Origin: Deinococcus fonticola
GTDB taxonomy: Bacteria > Deinococcota > Deinococci > Deinococcales > Deinococcaceae
Assembly (NCBI RefSeq): GCF_004634215.1
Contig: NZ_SMMH01000037.1
Location: forward strand, 1-29,792
Direction of reading: 5' to 3'
Length of the DNA: 29,792 nt
In this document: positions 1 through 9,795 of the stretch, piece after piece
How positions within the stretch are numbered: the first letter of the stretch is position 1
How the letters are laid out: each line of letters begins with the position of its first letter
Translations under genes and position numbers: made by a program
Notes under the pieces: model-generated
Told to the model about the DNA's origin: nothing
The model's database searches: none
The model's input: the letters and a program-made list of their open reading frames with translations, nothing else

Positions 1-43
1 GCAGCTTGATGATCTGGTCTTCGGTAAACTGACGGATTTTCAT
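1..43 (-). CDS. Start of an IS3-type OrfA transposase, cut by the window edge
   Basis: An ATG at 43-41 on the minus strand opens MKIRQFTEDQIIKL and runs off the window. This is the usual opening of the IS3-family OrfA helix-turn-helix protein (M-K-x-R-F-T-E-x-Q-I-I). Only 14 residues are visible, so intactness cannot be judged. It lies 53 bases downstream of the stop of another OrfA on the same strand, which suggests two different elements side by side. Confidence 0.55.
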   Translation of the reverse strand, partial: MKIRQFTEDQIIKL

Positions 44-95
44 AGGGTGGGCCTCGCTTTCCAGCTTAGAACTGGTGGCGAGCCTTCGTCTCTAG

Positions 96-425
96 TCAGA
101 TTCGTCCGATTTTCGGGGGGCACTCCAATCTCGAGCCGCTCCTGGTGCGGTAGTTCGCCAACGACTTTTTCAGAATGGTGTTTTCCAGGGCCAGTTGTCC
201 ACAATACCGCTCCAGTTCAGCAATACGCCGTTCTAACGCCTGGTCAGCCGTCTTCTCGTCGGTGAAAGCTGCTCCCCCACGAACTTCAAGTTCTTTGCGC
301 CAGCGGTAAATGAGGCTCGGGGCCAACTGGTGTTCCCGGCACACCTGGGCGGTACTTTTCTGCTTACTCTCGATTTGTTCAAGGACTTCGAGCTTGAATT
401 CGCGGCTGTGTAGTCGTCCGGGCAT
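96..425 (-). CDS. IS3-family OrfA transposase (helix-turn-helix), probable remnant without OrfB
   Basis: The 109-residue product has the IS3/IS911 OrfA layout. An N-terminal helix-turn-helix (about residues 5-45, including STAQVCREHQLAPSLIYRWR) is followed by a leucine-rich coiled coil (about 62-90, ending LENTILKKSLA). OrfA binds the element ends and normally fuses to the OrfB integrase by a -1 frameshift. A run of five A (ctgaaaaagtc) lies at the usual slippage position, but the 95 bases downstream hold no OrfB before another transposase starts, so this copy looks decapitated. A purine-rich GGAGGGAGA precedes the ATG. Upstream, the reverse complement of 497-510 reads TGAACCCCAAAACG, the style of an IS3 left terminus, so the element's end is probably near 510. 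Confidence 0.75.
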   Translation of the reverse strand: MPGRLHSREFKLEVLEQIESKQKSTAQVCREHQLAPSLIYRWRKELEVRGGAAFTDEKTADQALERRIAELERYCGQLALENTILKKSLANYRTRSGSRLECPPKIGRI

Positions 426-534
426 GGTCGGTCTCCCTCCATCTGTTGATCAGCCTACGGGCTGACCGGGGCGACATGCCTTGCTCCTCTGTCCGCGTTT
501 TGGGGTTCACTCCAACCTGACCTCAACTCTTTAT

Positions 535-732
535 ACAGACAATGCCGTGGTGGAGAGCTTTTTCGAGACCTTGAAGCGAGAACTGGTGGATGGCTGCGTG
601 TATCGCAGCCATCAGGAGGCTAGGAAGGCCATTTTCGAGTACGTAGAGGTGTACTACAACCGGAAAAGGCGGCATTCGAGCCTGGGGTACTTGACGCCCC
701 TAGAAGCTGAGTGCCAAGCTACCGCTGCTTAA
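535..732 (+). pseudogene. C-terminal fragment of an IS3-family OrfB transposase (integrase core)
   Basis: Only the last third of an IS3-type OrfB remains. It has the third catalytic region DNAVVESFFETLKREL, with the conserved DNA-x-x-E-S-F glutamate, and the family tail YNRKRRHSSLGYLTP. Complete OrfB proteins are about 270-300 residues, whereas about 65 are left here. No start codon or leading integrase sequence precedes it. The preceding bases are probably the end of the oppositely oriented IS3 copy, so this looks like an element interrupted by another insertion. It is on the opposite strand to the nearby OrfA, so the two are not halves of one element in its original arrangement. Confidence 0.85.
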
Positions 733-761
733 CTTCAACGACTCGAAACCGAGGCAACCCC

Positions 762-799
<38 letters not shown>

Positions 800-819
800 G
801 CTGGGTCTTTGACCTGACA

Positions 820-909
820 GAACCTCCGGCAGACCTCACCGATGGACGTGCCGGTCTCGACACGTAAGGCGAACGCGCTCTGCTCTTCGGTGGGTCGTGC
901 TCCTCCCAT
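820..909 (-). pseudogene. N-terminal fragment of a second IS3-type OrfA
   Basis: Reading leftward from 909, the strand encodes MGGARPTEEQSAFALRVETG and then TSIGEVCRRF. This is the first helix and turn of a Tra8/OrfA-type protein ('T-x-E-E-x...L-R...G-x-x-I-x-E-V-C-R'). The similarity stops at about 820, where unrelated sequence starts in the same frame. Only about 30 of roughly 90-100 residues survive, so it cannot be functional. Confidence 0.5.
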
Positions 910-980
910 GCTGAACCTCCTGGCAACGTGTTCCCTCAGTGTGCCAGATTCCTCCGATTCCTTTCCGTTTTCAGGGTTCA

Positions 981-1121
981 GGTCAAAATCTCATGATTCA
1001 CTTGATTGCTGCGCTCGCGGAGCAGTTCTTGCACGCCCCACCGACTGAGAAGGAAACGATGGTAAAGCCACCGGGCGTAGCCCATCACGCTCAGCGAGAA
1101 CGATGTTGGTGGGGCTTCCTG
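981..1121 (-). pseudogene. Internal fragment of an IS6-family transposase
   Basis: The minus strand from 1121 to 981 encodes a 47-residue stretch containing VMGYARWLYHRFLLSRWGVQ and then ELLRERSNQVNHE. This matches the conserved N-terminal part of IS6-family transposases (I-x-x-A-V-W-L-Y-x-R-F-x-L-S-x-R-x-V-E-E-L-L-x-E-R-G-x-x-V-x-x-E-T-I). An in-frame stop follows directly, and another stop lies just upstream, so both the true N-terminus and the whole DDE catalytic core are gone. The residual similarity shows that 940-1180 is not unique sequence. Confidence 0.65.
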
Positions 1122-1241
1122 TCACTCACGGTTCATCACCCTATTGGGGGAAGTGGCCAGAAGCCCATGAATACATAGCTTCAGGCCATGCCTGACAATA
1201 GTGCAGTCCTCACGACATAGCCCGGATCAGGCTTTTGCGGG

Positions 1242-1619
1242 TTACTTCACTTCTTGGAATCGAATCGCGTCACCCAGTTTGGCCTGCAGATGGCCCTTGG
1301 TATCGCACCACAGCCGCACCTGCCCGTCTTGCAAGGGAAGCAGCCTGTCTGCCGCTTCCATCGAGAAGTGGGATTCGTCCTGCCAGCTGAGCACCAGGTA
1401 CTTCCCACTAGTGTCGATCTGGCGGGTTCCGACCTTCAGCAGGTGATGCACGCGACCCTGCTTGCAGGTGAAGTCCCTGGGCCCGCTTCCGGCATCGAGC
1501 CGCAGGCCGCCCGGAATCGGCGAGGCGAGTACCACGACTCCCGAGACGCTCTCGGTCTGGGCCAGAGTGGGGGAAAGTGCGGTGCACAGCAGCAAAGTGG
1601 CCAGCAGGGAGCGTCGCAT
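1242..1619 (-). CDS. Small exported protein of unknown function
   Basis: The 125-residue product starts with a clear signal peptide: two arginines, the core LLATLLLCTALSPTLA, and likely cleavage after A-L-A or L-A-Q near residue 20. The mature part is about 105 residues. It contains two cysteines (in DFTCKQG and RLWCDTK) that could form a disulfide, plus alternating hydrophobic stretches that suggest beta structure. No family was recognised. It is 76 bases downstream of the larger exported protein on the same strand, separated by a GC-rich hairpin, so the two may be co-transcribed. The start is supported by the signal peptide rather than by a strong ribosome-binding site. Confidence 0.7.
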   Translation of the reverse strand: MRRSLLATLLLCTALSPTLAQTESVSGVVVLASPIPGGLRLDAGSGPRDFTCKQGRVHHLLKVGTRQIDTSGKYLVLSWQDESHFSMEAADRLLPLQDGQVRLWCDTKGHLQAKLGDAIRFQEVK

Positions 1620-1654
1620 GCCCTCACGGTAGCAGAGGGGCAGACAGGCGAACA

Positions 1655-1671
1655 GCCCCGCAGTGCGGGGC
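1655..1671. terminator. GC-rich hairpin between two minus-strand genes
   Basis: GCCCCGC-agt-GCGGGGC forms a perfect 7-bp stem in the 76-base gap between the two exported-protein genes. No T-run follows on the minus strand, so it may only slow transcription or protect RNA ends. Full termination is doubtful. Confidence 0.4.
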
Positions 1672-1695
1672 CGGGATGAGCCTGCTCGGGGCGGC

Positions 1696-2970
1696 TTACT
1701 TGGACAGCAGGTAGGACTGGCCGGTCTTCACGTCGAGGACGTGCAGGCCCTTGTCGAAGGCCACGATGAACTGCGTGGTGCCGGGGATGCCAGCGACAAT
1801 GTTGGCGTTCGAGTCACGCCCCACGCCCTTGAGGCTGCCGGACTTGGCCTCCACGGCGCTGCGGTTGCCCGTGCGCAGGTCGATCAGCACCGGCTCGAAA
1901 GAGGAGTTGCCGGGTTCGCTGCCGAGCGTCAGCAGCAGGTCGCCGGTGACGGCCATGCGCCGGCTATAGCCCAGAGCGTCAGCGCCCTCGCCCTTGCGGC
2001 GGGCGGGGTTGTTCTGCGAGAGGGCGCTGACCGTGCGGCGCGCGCCACCCGCGGTCTTGATGCCGAACAGCACGTTGCCGCCGGGGTTGGGGCCGGTGGC
2101 GGCCAGGAACTCGCCCCCCACCATCGCGCTGGTCATCACCAGCGGGCTGAGGGTGTTGATGGTCGGCCCAGAGCCCACGTCGCCGGTGCCGTCAGGCCAG
2201 TACTGGCTGACCCACTCGCACTTGCCGCCCGCCAGTGGATAGCGCATCAACCCGATGCCGGTGCCGCTGGGCTGGTTGGGCATGAACAGGTAGATGTACT
2301 GGCCGTCGGCCTCGAAGGTCTCGCTGGGCTTGAGACCCACGCGGTCGTCGCCGGCCGAGCGGCAGAAGTGCTCTCCGCCGACGCGGGAGGACTCGATGGT
2401 GCGGATCGAGGTCGCGCCGTCACGCGCAGAGTCGGGGAAGACCTTGCTGGCCCACACCAGCGCGCGGTCGCCGGTTCTGGGGTCGATGCTGAAGATCTCG
2501 CTGCGTGCCTGCAGACCCTTGTCGACCAGCGCCAGAATGCTGCCGCCGGGGCCAGGGCGCACCGCCTCCACGCGCCCCAGATCGTAAGCGGTGGCCTTGC
2601 GGCCGCTGCCGTCGACGTAGTCCTGACCCTTGCCGATCCACTCCTCACCGTCGTAGCCCGAGACCACGCGCCGGTTGCCGGTGGCGAGGTCGACGGCCAT
2701 CACGACCCCCTGGTTGTCCTGCTGGTTGCCCAGCTCCACCGGCACATAGAGCGTGTTGCTGGCGGCATCTACGTAGCCCGAGCCGATCGTGGTGTAGCCC
2801 CCCAGGTAGAAGGGCAGGCCCTGGCCGACCTTGCCGATGTCGGCGTTGCGGCAGCGGGCGTCTTGCGACTTGCTACAGTCAACCGCCGGCAGCTTTAATG
2901 CCGAAGCGCTGACTGCAAGGGAGCTGATGAGAAAGGCGGAGGTGAGGGCCAGCAGGCTGCGTTTCTGCAT
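1696..2970 (-). CDS. Exported repeat protein, probable beta-propeller, function unknown
   Basis: The ATG at 2970 gives 424 residues with a textbook signal peptide (MQKRSLLALTSAFLISSLA...ASA, cut near residue 24). An in-frame ATG 14 codons upstream would bury that signal, so it was not used. The mature protein repeats a strand-turn motif D-x-x-T-G-x-R (DLATGNRRVVSG, DPRTGDRALVWA, DLRTGNRSAVEA, and DVKTGQSYLLSK at the end). Between copies are Gly/Ala-rich 'DGQYIYLF'-type strands, as in blades of YVTN/PQQ-like beta-propellers. Four such turns over about 420 residues fit six to seven blades. Two close cysteines sit near the mature N-terminus (DCSKSQDARC). It is probably periplasmic or cell-surface. 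Such proteins bind ligands or partners, and no catalytic motif was seen. Confidence 0.75.
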   Translation of the reverse strand: MQKRSLLALTSAFLISSLAVSASALKLPAVDCSKSQDARCRNADIGKVGQGLPFYLGGYTTIGSGYVDAASNTLYVPVELGNQQDNQGVVMAVDLATGNRRVVSGYDGEEWIGKGQDYVDGSGRKATAYDLGRVEAVRPGPGGSILALVDKGLQARSEIFSIDPRTGDRALVWASKVFPDSARDGATSIRTIESSRVGGEHFCRSAGDDRVGLKPSETFEADGQYIYLFMPNQPSGTGIGLMRYPLAGGKCEWVSQYWPDGTGDVGSGPTINTLSPLVMTSAMVGGEFLAATGPNPGGNVLFGIKTAGGARRTVSALSQNNPARRKGEGADALGYSRRMAVTGDLLLTLGSEPGNSSFEPVLIDLRTGNRSAVEAKSGSLKGVGRDSNANIVAGIPGTTQFIVAFDKGLHVLDVKTGQSYLLSK

Positions 2971-3413
2971 GCCTGCTACCGTAGCAGTTCCGGTCATGTT
3001 GAGTGACCGCACTTCAGCGCCAGTCGGTGAGGCAAGCCGCTGACTGGCGGTAGGCCGCTCGTCGGGGTGGGCTTACCTCGATTTTGCATAGCGGAAGAAC
3101 CGCCTCGACATCTAAGCGAGAATGAGGTGATAAGCATCCCGTTAGTTTCGTGCTCCCTCTGGAAAAACACCGTGGGGCGGTTCAGGTCAACAGAACCGAC
3201 TGGACTTCCCGCGCGAACAGCAGCCAGTCCTCTGCTTCCCGTTTCTCATCAGATAGAAACAGCTTGGGTCTCTTGAAGAAGTTCTGACAGGGGAGACCCT
3301 TTCAACCACACCACAATCTCAACCCGCTCGACTCCGTATACTGCAGACCGCACCAAACACAATCAGGCTGTCGTTCTGCATGGATAACCGGCGGCCCGCC
3401 CACCCTCACCACT
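2971..3413. other. Non-coding stretch between divergent genes
   Basis: No convincing gene is present. It must hold the promoter of the minus-strand exported protein and that of the xdh operon. Inverted repeats seen here are CGCCAGTC/GACTGGCG (3018-3025 with 3042-3049) and GGGTCTC/GAGACCC (3266-3272 with 3293-3299). A TATACT at 3333-3338 could be a -10 box for the xdh operon, but no good -35 sits at the right distance. Confidence 0.4.
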
Positions 3414-3467
3414 CCGGCGTGAACCATGCATTCCTTTCCCGACTCGAGAGGAGTGCATGAACGCCGG
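3414..3467 (+). promoter_or_regulatory. Two-tier leader hairpin upstream of xdhA
   Basis: Outer arms CCGGCGT (3414-3420) and ACGCCGG (3461-3467) enclose inner arms ATGCATTCCT (3426-3435) and AGGAGTGCAT (3449-3458). The inner arms pair at nine of ten positions, around a 13-base loop. The structure ends 35 bases before the xdhA start codon and its 3' inner arm contains an AGGAG. It could act as a leader RNA structure controlling the operon, or as a dyad bound by a regulator. It does not match a purine riboswitch that I can recognise. Confidence 0.5.
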
Positions 3468-3502
3468 AACGCTGTGTTGACCAGGAAAACAGGGAGGAAA
3501 CG

Positions 3503-4950
3503 ATGGACACGCTGAAGGTGAACGTCAACGGACAGCCGCGGGAAGTGCTGGGCGCACAGCCGCACACCACCTTGCTGAACTGGCTGCGCGACCAGGGCCT
3601 CACGGGCGCCAAGGAAGGCTGCGCCGAGGGAGAATGTGGGGCCTGCGCGGTGCTGGTCGCCCGCCCGGACGGCGACCATGTGAGTGGGCCGGGGGGCACC
3701 CGCTGGGAAAGTGTAAACGCCTGCCTGGTGCTGCTGCCCGCCGTGCACGGGCAGAGCATCGTGACCGCCGAGGGCCTGGGCACGCCTGGCGCCCTGCACC
3801 CGGTGCAGCGCGAGCTGGCGCAGCGCGGCGGCAGCCAGTGCGGGTACTGCACGCCGGGGTTCGTGGTGAGCATGGCGGCGGAGTATTACCGGCCCGGGCG
3901 CAGGGAGGGCGAACACCACGCCCCCAACGGCTTCGACATTCACGCCCTGAGCGGGAATCTGTGCCGCTGCACCGGCTACCGCCCCATTCAGGACGCCGCG
4001 CACGCCCTGGGCACGCCAGCGGAGGGCGACCCCTTCGCCCGGCGACGCCAGGAGCCGGCCCCCCCCACCCGACCCCTGCACCTGCACACGCTGCAGGGTG
4101 AATTTCACCGCCCGGCCAGCCTGCCAGAAGCGCTGGAGTTGCTTGCGCGCCACCCGGACGCCAAAGTGCTGGCCGGCGGCACCGACTGGGGCGTGGAAGT
4201 CAACCTGCGCCACGCGCGCGCCGGGGTGACGGTCGCGGTGGACGCCCTGCCCGAGCTGCGTGAGCTGCACTGGACTCGGGAGTTCGTGGAAATCGGGGCG
4301 GGCCTCACCCTCTCGGAGATCGAGCGCCGCCTGGACGGCCGGGTGCCGCTGCTGGCGCAGTGGTTCCCGCAGTTCGCCAGCCGCCTGATCCGCAACTCGG
4401 CCACGCTGGGCGGCAACCTGGGCACCGCCTCGCCCATCGGGGACAGCCCCCCGGTGCTGCTGGCGCTGGACGCGTCGCTGGTGCTGGCTTCAGCCGAGGG
4501 CGACCGGGTGGTGCCGCTGGCCGACTATTTCACCGGCTACCGCCAGACCGTGCTGCGGCCCGGCGAACTGATCCGCGCCGTGCGGATTCCTCTGCCGCTT
4601 GCACCCGTCACCGCCTTCTACAAGGTCGCCAAGCGCCGCTTCGACGACATCTCCAGCGTGGCAGCGGGGATCGCCCTGGAACTGGAGGCGGGCGTGGTGA
4701 AACAGGTTCGCATCGGGCTGGGCGGGGTGGCCGCCACCCCGATCCGCGCCCTGGAGACCGAGGTGGCGCTGCGAGGCCAGCCCTGGACGCAGGACACGGT
4801 GCGGCGGGCCGCCCGCGTGATGGGCGGCGAGGGCACCCCGCTGGGCGATCACCGCGCCAGCGCAGCCTACCGCACGGCTATGCTGGAGCAGCTGCTGCTG
4901 AAGTTCTATGCCGAGCATCCGGCGGCCGGCGCCAGAGAGGAGGTGGCGGG

Positions 4951-4954
<4 letters not shown>
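3503..4954 (+). CDS. xdhA: Xanthine dehydrogenase small subunit (two 2Fe-2S clusters plus FAD)
   Basis: This subunit passes electrons from the molybdenum site to NAD+ through two 2Fe-2S clusters and FAD. The 483 residues show three parts. A plant-type ferredoxin domain has Cys40, Cys45, Cys48 and Cys74 (EGCAEGECGACAVL). A helical cluster domain has Cys113, Cys116, Cys154 and Cys156 (QCGYCTPGFV and LCRCTGYRP). From about residue 200 there is an FAD domain with LAGGTDWGVE and NSATLGGNLGTASPIGD, followed by the C-terminal flavoprotein domain. All eight cluster cysteines are present. Length and order match bacterial XdhA of the Rhodobacter capsulatus type. The ATG is preceded by GGGAGGAAAC. The stop overlaps the xdhB start (ATGA), which predicts coupled translation and equal subunit amounts. 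Confidence 0.95.
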
Positions 4955-7356
<2,402 letters not shown>

Positions 7357-7358
7357 CC

Positions 7359-8198
7359 ATGCACTGGCTCACGGCCCTCAACCACCTCAGGGACATCGGC
7401 GAACCTGCCGTGCTGGTCACGCTGGTCAGCGTGCGCGGCCACGCCCCACGTGAAGCCGGGGCGAAGATGGTCGTCTCGGCCGGGGCGTGCTGGGACACGG
7501 TGGGCGGCGGCAACCTGGAAGCCACCGCCACGCAGCGTGCCCGCGCCCTGCTGAAGGTGCAGGCCAGCGCCCCCGAACTGCTCACGCTGCGCCTCACCAG
7601 CCAGGCCCCGGCCGAGCACGGGCGGCAGTGCTGCGGCGGAGAGGTCACCCTGCTGCTGGAACCGGTGCTGGGCGCGCGGCCCCATATCGCCGTCTTCGGT
7701 TTCGGGCACGTGGGGCTGGAACTGGCCCGCATTCTCTCGCGGCTGCCGCTGCACCTGCACCTGATCGACTCGCGTGAGGCGCAGTTTTCGCCTGAACGCC
7801 TGGCCGGCCTGCAAGAGGCAGAAGCCCAGCTGCACCTTCACCCTTCCCCGATTCCCGAGATGACGCTGGCCGAATTGCCCGCCGGCACGAATATCGTCAT
7901 CATGACCCACGACCACGCCGAGGACGCCGCGCTGTGCGACGCCGCGCTGCGCCGGCCCGACCTGGGCTTCGTCGGGCTGATCGGCTCGGGCGCGAAGTGG
8001 AGCCACTTCCGTGAGCAACTGAACCGCGAGGGTCACACCGACGCCGCCCTGGCGCGCATCACCACGCCCATCGGTGTGCCGGGCATCAGCGGCAAAGCGC
8101 CCGCCGTCATCGCCATCAGCGTGGCCGCGCAACTGCTTCAGGTCATCTCGGCTCAGACCACACCCACCTCCCCCTCCCAGAAAGCGACCCGATCATGA
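7359..8198 (+). CDS. xdhC: XdhC, molybdenum-cofactor insertion chaperone for xanthine dehydrogenase
   Basis: XdhC binds molybdenum cofactor, promotes its sulfuration and delivers it to XdhB; it is not part of the mature enzyme. The 279-residue protein has the two family domains. The N-terminal XdhC/CoxI domain contains SVRGHAPREAGAKM, WDTVGGGNLEA and QCCGGEV, whose cysteines are a likely cofactor contact. A C-terminal Rossmann fold starts at HIAVFGFGHVGLELARIL and includes VIMTHDHAEDAALCDAAL and GFVGLIGSGAKW. The length is normal for the family. It begins two bases after the xdhB stop, and its own stop overlaps the next start (ATGA), so it is in the middle of a tightly coupled operon. Confidence 0.93.
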   Translation: MHWLTALNHLRDIGEPAVLVTLVSVRGHAPREAGAKMVVSAGACWDTVGGGNLEATATQRARALLKVQASAPELLTLRLTSQAPAEHGRQCCGGEVTLLLEPVLGARPHIAVFGFGHVGLELARILSRLPLHLHLIDSREAQFSPERLAGLQEAEAQLHLHPSPIPEMTLAELPAGTNIVIMTHDHAEDAALCDAALRRPDLGFVGLIGSGAKWSHFREQLNREGHTDAALARITTPIGVPGISGKAPAVIAISVAAQLLQVISAQTTPTSPSQKATRS

Positions 8199-9565
8199 CC
8201 CAGACTCAAACGACCCAGCCCCAAACGAATCAGCCCCATACCAACCAGAATCTCTACCGCGCCACGTTCATGCACACGCCCGCCAGCCCATTCGAGACGC
8301 CGGACGCCTTACAGGTTCAGGAGGACGGCGGCCTGCTGGTGGCGGGCGGCGTGATTCAGGCCAGCGGCCCCTTTGGCGAGCTGCGGGCCGGGCATCCAGG
8401 CGCGGAAGTGAGCGACCTGCGCGGCGGGCTGCTGCTGCCGGGATTTATCGACACGCACGTGCATTACCCGCAGGGCCGGGTGATCGGCGGGCTGGGAATG
8501 CCGCTGCTGGAGTGGCTCGACAGGAACGCCCTGCCGGAAGAGGCGCGTCTGGCCGACCCTGACTATGCCCGCGCGGTGGCGCAGGAATTCACCCGCTCGC
8601 TGCTACAAAACGGCACCACCACCGCGCTGGTGTTCGGCAGCCATTTCGCGGGAGCGGTGGATACGCTTTTTGCCGAAGCCGAGCGCAGCGGCCTGCGGGC
8701 GGTGGCCGGGCTGGTCGTGAGTGACCGCCTGCTGCGCCCCGAACTGCACACCACCCCCCAGCGGGCCTATGAAGAAAGCCGGGCCCTGATCGAGCGGTGG
8801 CACGGCGTGGGGCGGCAGCTCTACGCCGTGACCCCGCGTTTTTCGCTCTCGGCCTCGGAGGGAATGCTGGAGGCCTGCGCCGCGCTGATGCGCGAATTCC
8901 AGGGCCTGCGCTTCACCAGCCACATCAACGAGAACCTGGCCGAAATCGGGGTGGTGCAGGGCCTCTTTCCGCAGGCCCGCGATTACCTCGACACCTACGA
9001 GCGCGCCGGGCTGGTCACGCGCCGCAGCGTCCTGGCGCACAACATTCACCCGAATGACCGCGAACTGGGTGCCATGGCCGCGCATGGGTGCAGCGCCGCG
9101 CATTGCCCGTGCAGCAACTCGGCGCTGGGCAGCGGGTTTTTTCCCCTGAAACGCCACCTTCAGGCGGGCGTGCACGTCTCGCTGGGCACCGACGTGGGCG
9201 GCGGCACCGGCTTCTCGATGCTGAAAGAGGGGCTCCAGGCGTACTTCATGCAGCAGCTTCAGGGCGAGCGGGGCGTGCCGCTGACCCCCGCGCACCTGCT
9301 GTACCTCGCCACCCGAGCCGGGGCACAGGCGCTGGATCTGGCACACCTGACCGGGGATTTCAGCGTGGGCAGGGTGTTCGACGCCGTGTTGATCGACCCC
9401 GCCCCGCAGACGGCCCTGCGCGCGGTGTACGCCGCCGCCGAGAGTCCGCTCAGGCTGCTGGCCGCCACTTTCGCCAGCGGCACGCCCGGCGACGTCGCCC
9501 GCGTGTGGGCCGGCGGTGACAACGCGTACCAGGCCCGCAGAGACCTGGCAGCCATCCACCCTTAG
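8195..9565 (+). CDS. guaD: Guanine deaminase (amidohydrolase family)
   Basis: It hydrolyses guanine to xanthine and ammonia in the cytoplasm, feeding the xanthine dehydrogenase encoded just upstream. The 456-residue protein has the zinc ligands of the family: His88 and His90 (GFIDTHVHYPQ), His243 (SHINEN), His282 (AHNIHPND) and Asp333 (LGTDVGGGTGFSM). Spacing is close to the human enzyme. H-C-P-C-S-N-S further supports guanine rather than cytosine or adenosine deaminase. The N-terminus has a Thr/Gln/Asn-rich stretch (MTQTQTTQPQTNQPHTN) that is probably disordered. The start overlaps the xdhC stop. The stop codon lies inside the first bases of a repeat element, so the last few residues (AAIHP) may differ from relatives without that insertion. 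Confidence 0.94.
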   Translation: MTQTQTTQPQTNQPHTNQNLYRATFMHTPASPFETPDALQVQEDGGLLVAGGVIQASGPFGELRAGHPGAEVSDLRGGLLLPGFIDTHVHYPQGRVIGGLGMPLLEWLDRNALPEEARLADPDYARAVAQEFTRSLLQNGTTTALVFGSHFAGAVDTLFAEAERSGLRAVAGLVVSDRLLRPELHTTPQRAYEESRALIERWHGVGRQLYAVTPRFSLSASEGMLEACAALMREFQGLRFTSHINENLAEIGVVQGLFPQARDYLDTYERAGLVTRRSVLAHNIHPNDRELGAMAAHGCSAAHCPCSNSALGSGFFPLKRHLQAGVHVSLGTDVGGGTGFSMLKEGLQAYFMQQLQGERGVPLTPAHLLYLATRAGAQALDLAHLTGDFSVGRVFDAVLIDPAPQTALRAVYAAAESPLRLLAATFASGTPGDVARVWAGGDNAYQARRDLAAIHP

Positions 9566-9693
9566 AGCATTTGCCAAAAGAATGACATTCTTTTGGCCGA
9601 GCGGAGCGAGTGAATTTAGATGAGCAGGACGAAGAATGGAGTTCTGCGGAGTGGTGTTCTCTACAGAAGGGAATTCGGAGAACTGCTCTAAAC
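9562..9693. repeat. Small non-coding repeat (MITE-like) at the 3' end of guaD
   Basis: The element is bounded by imperfect inverted ends TTAGAGCATTT (left, from 9562) and AACTGCTCTAA (right, 9681-9691). Inside are a perfect 23-base palindrome, CCAAAAGAATG-a-CATTCTTTTGG (9574-9596), and a second pair GTTCTC/GAGAAC near the right end. It has no coding potential and is much less GC-rich than its neighbours. Structured intergenic repeats of 60-215 bp are known in Deinococcus as small non-coding repeats, and this looks like one; whether it matches a named subfamily cannot be judged here. As RNA, the left hairpin could end or stabilise the guaD transcript. Confidence 0.65.
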
Positions 9694-9795
9694 TGAACTG
9701 TCCCCTCATGGCCTGCTCATCCGGGCCGCCCGGCGCGGCGTTGCCTGTCTTAGCCCTCTTTTCTGCCGCGCAGCGGCGTTTCCCAGGAGATCCCC

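Noticed and set aside
1663..2898. A 411-codon open frame on the plus strand opposite the beta-propeller gene
   Set aside because: Its product is Ala/Gly/Val/His-rich low-complexity sequence, typical of the antisense frame of a GC-rich gene. The minus strand has a signal peptide and repeated motifs.
3174..3184. GGGGCGGTTCA, the complement of an IS3-type terminus TGAACCGCCCC
   Set aside because: No transposase remnant or partner repeat is visible nearby, and eleven bases alone are not enough.
9700..9795. Purine riboswitch before the permease gene
   Set aside because: The leader has a small GC hairpin but none of the conserved junction sequence of the purine aptamer.
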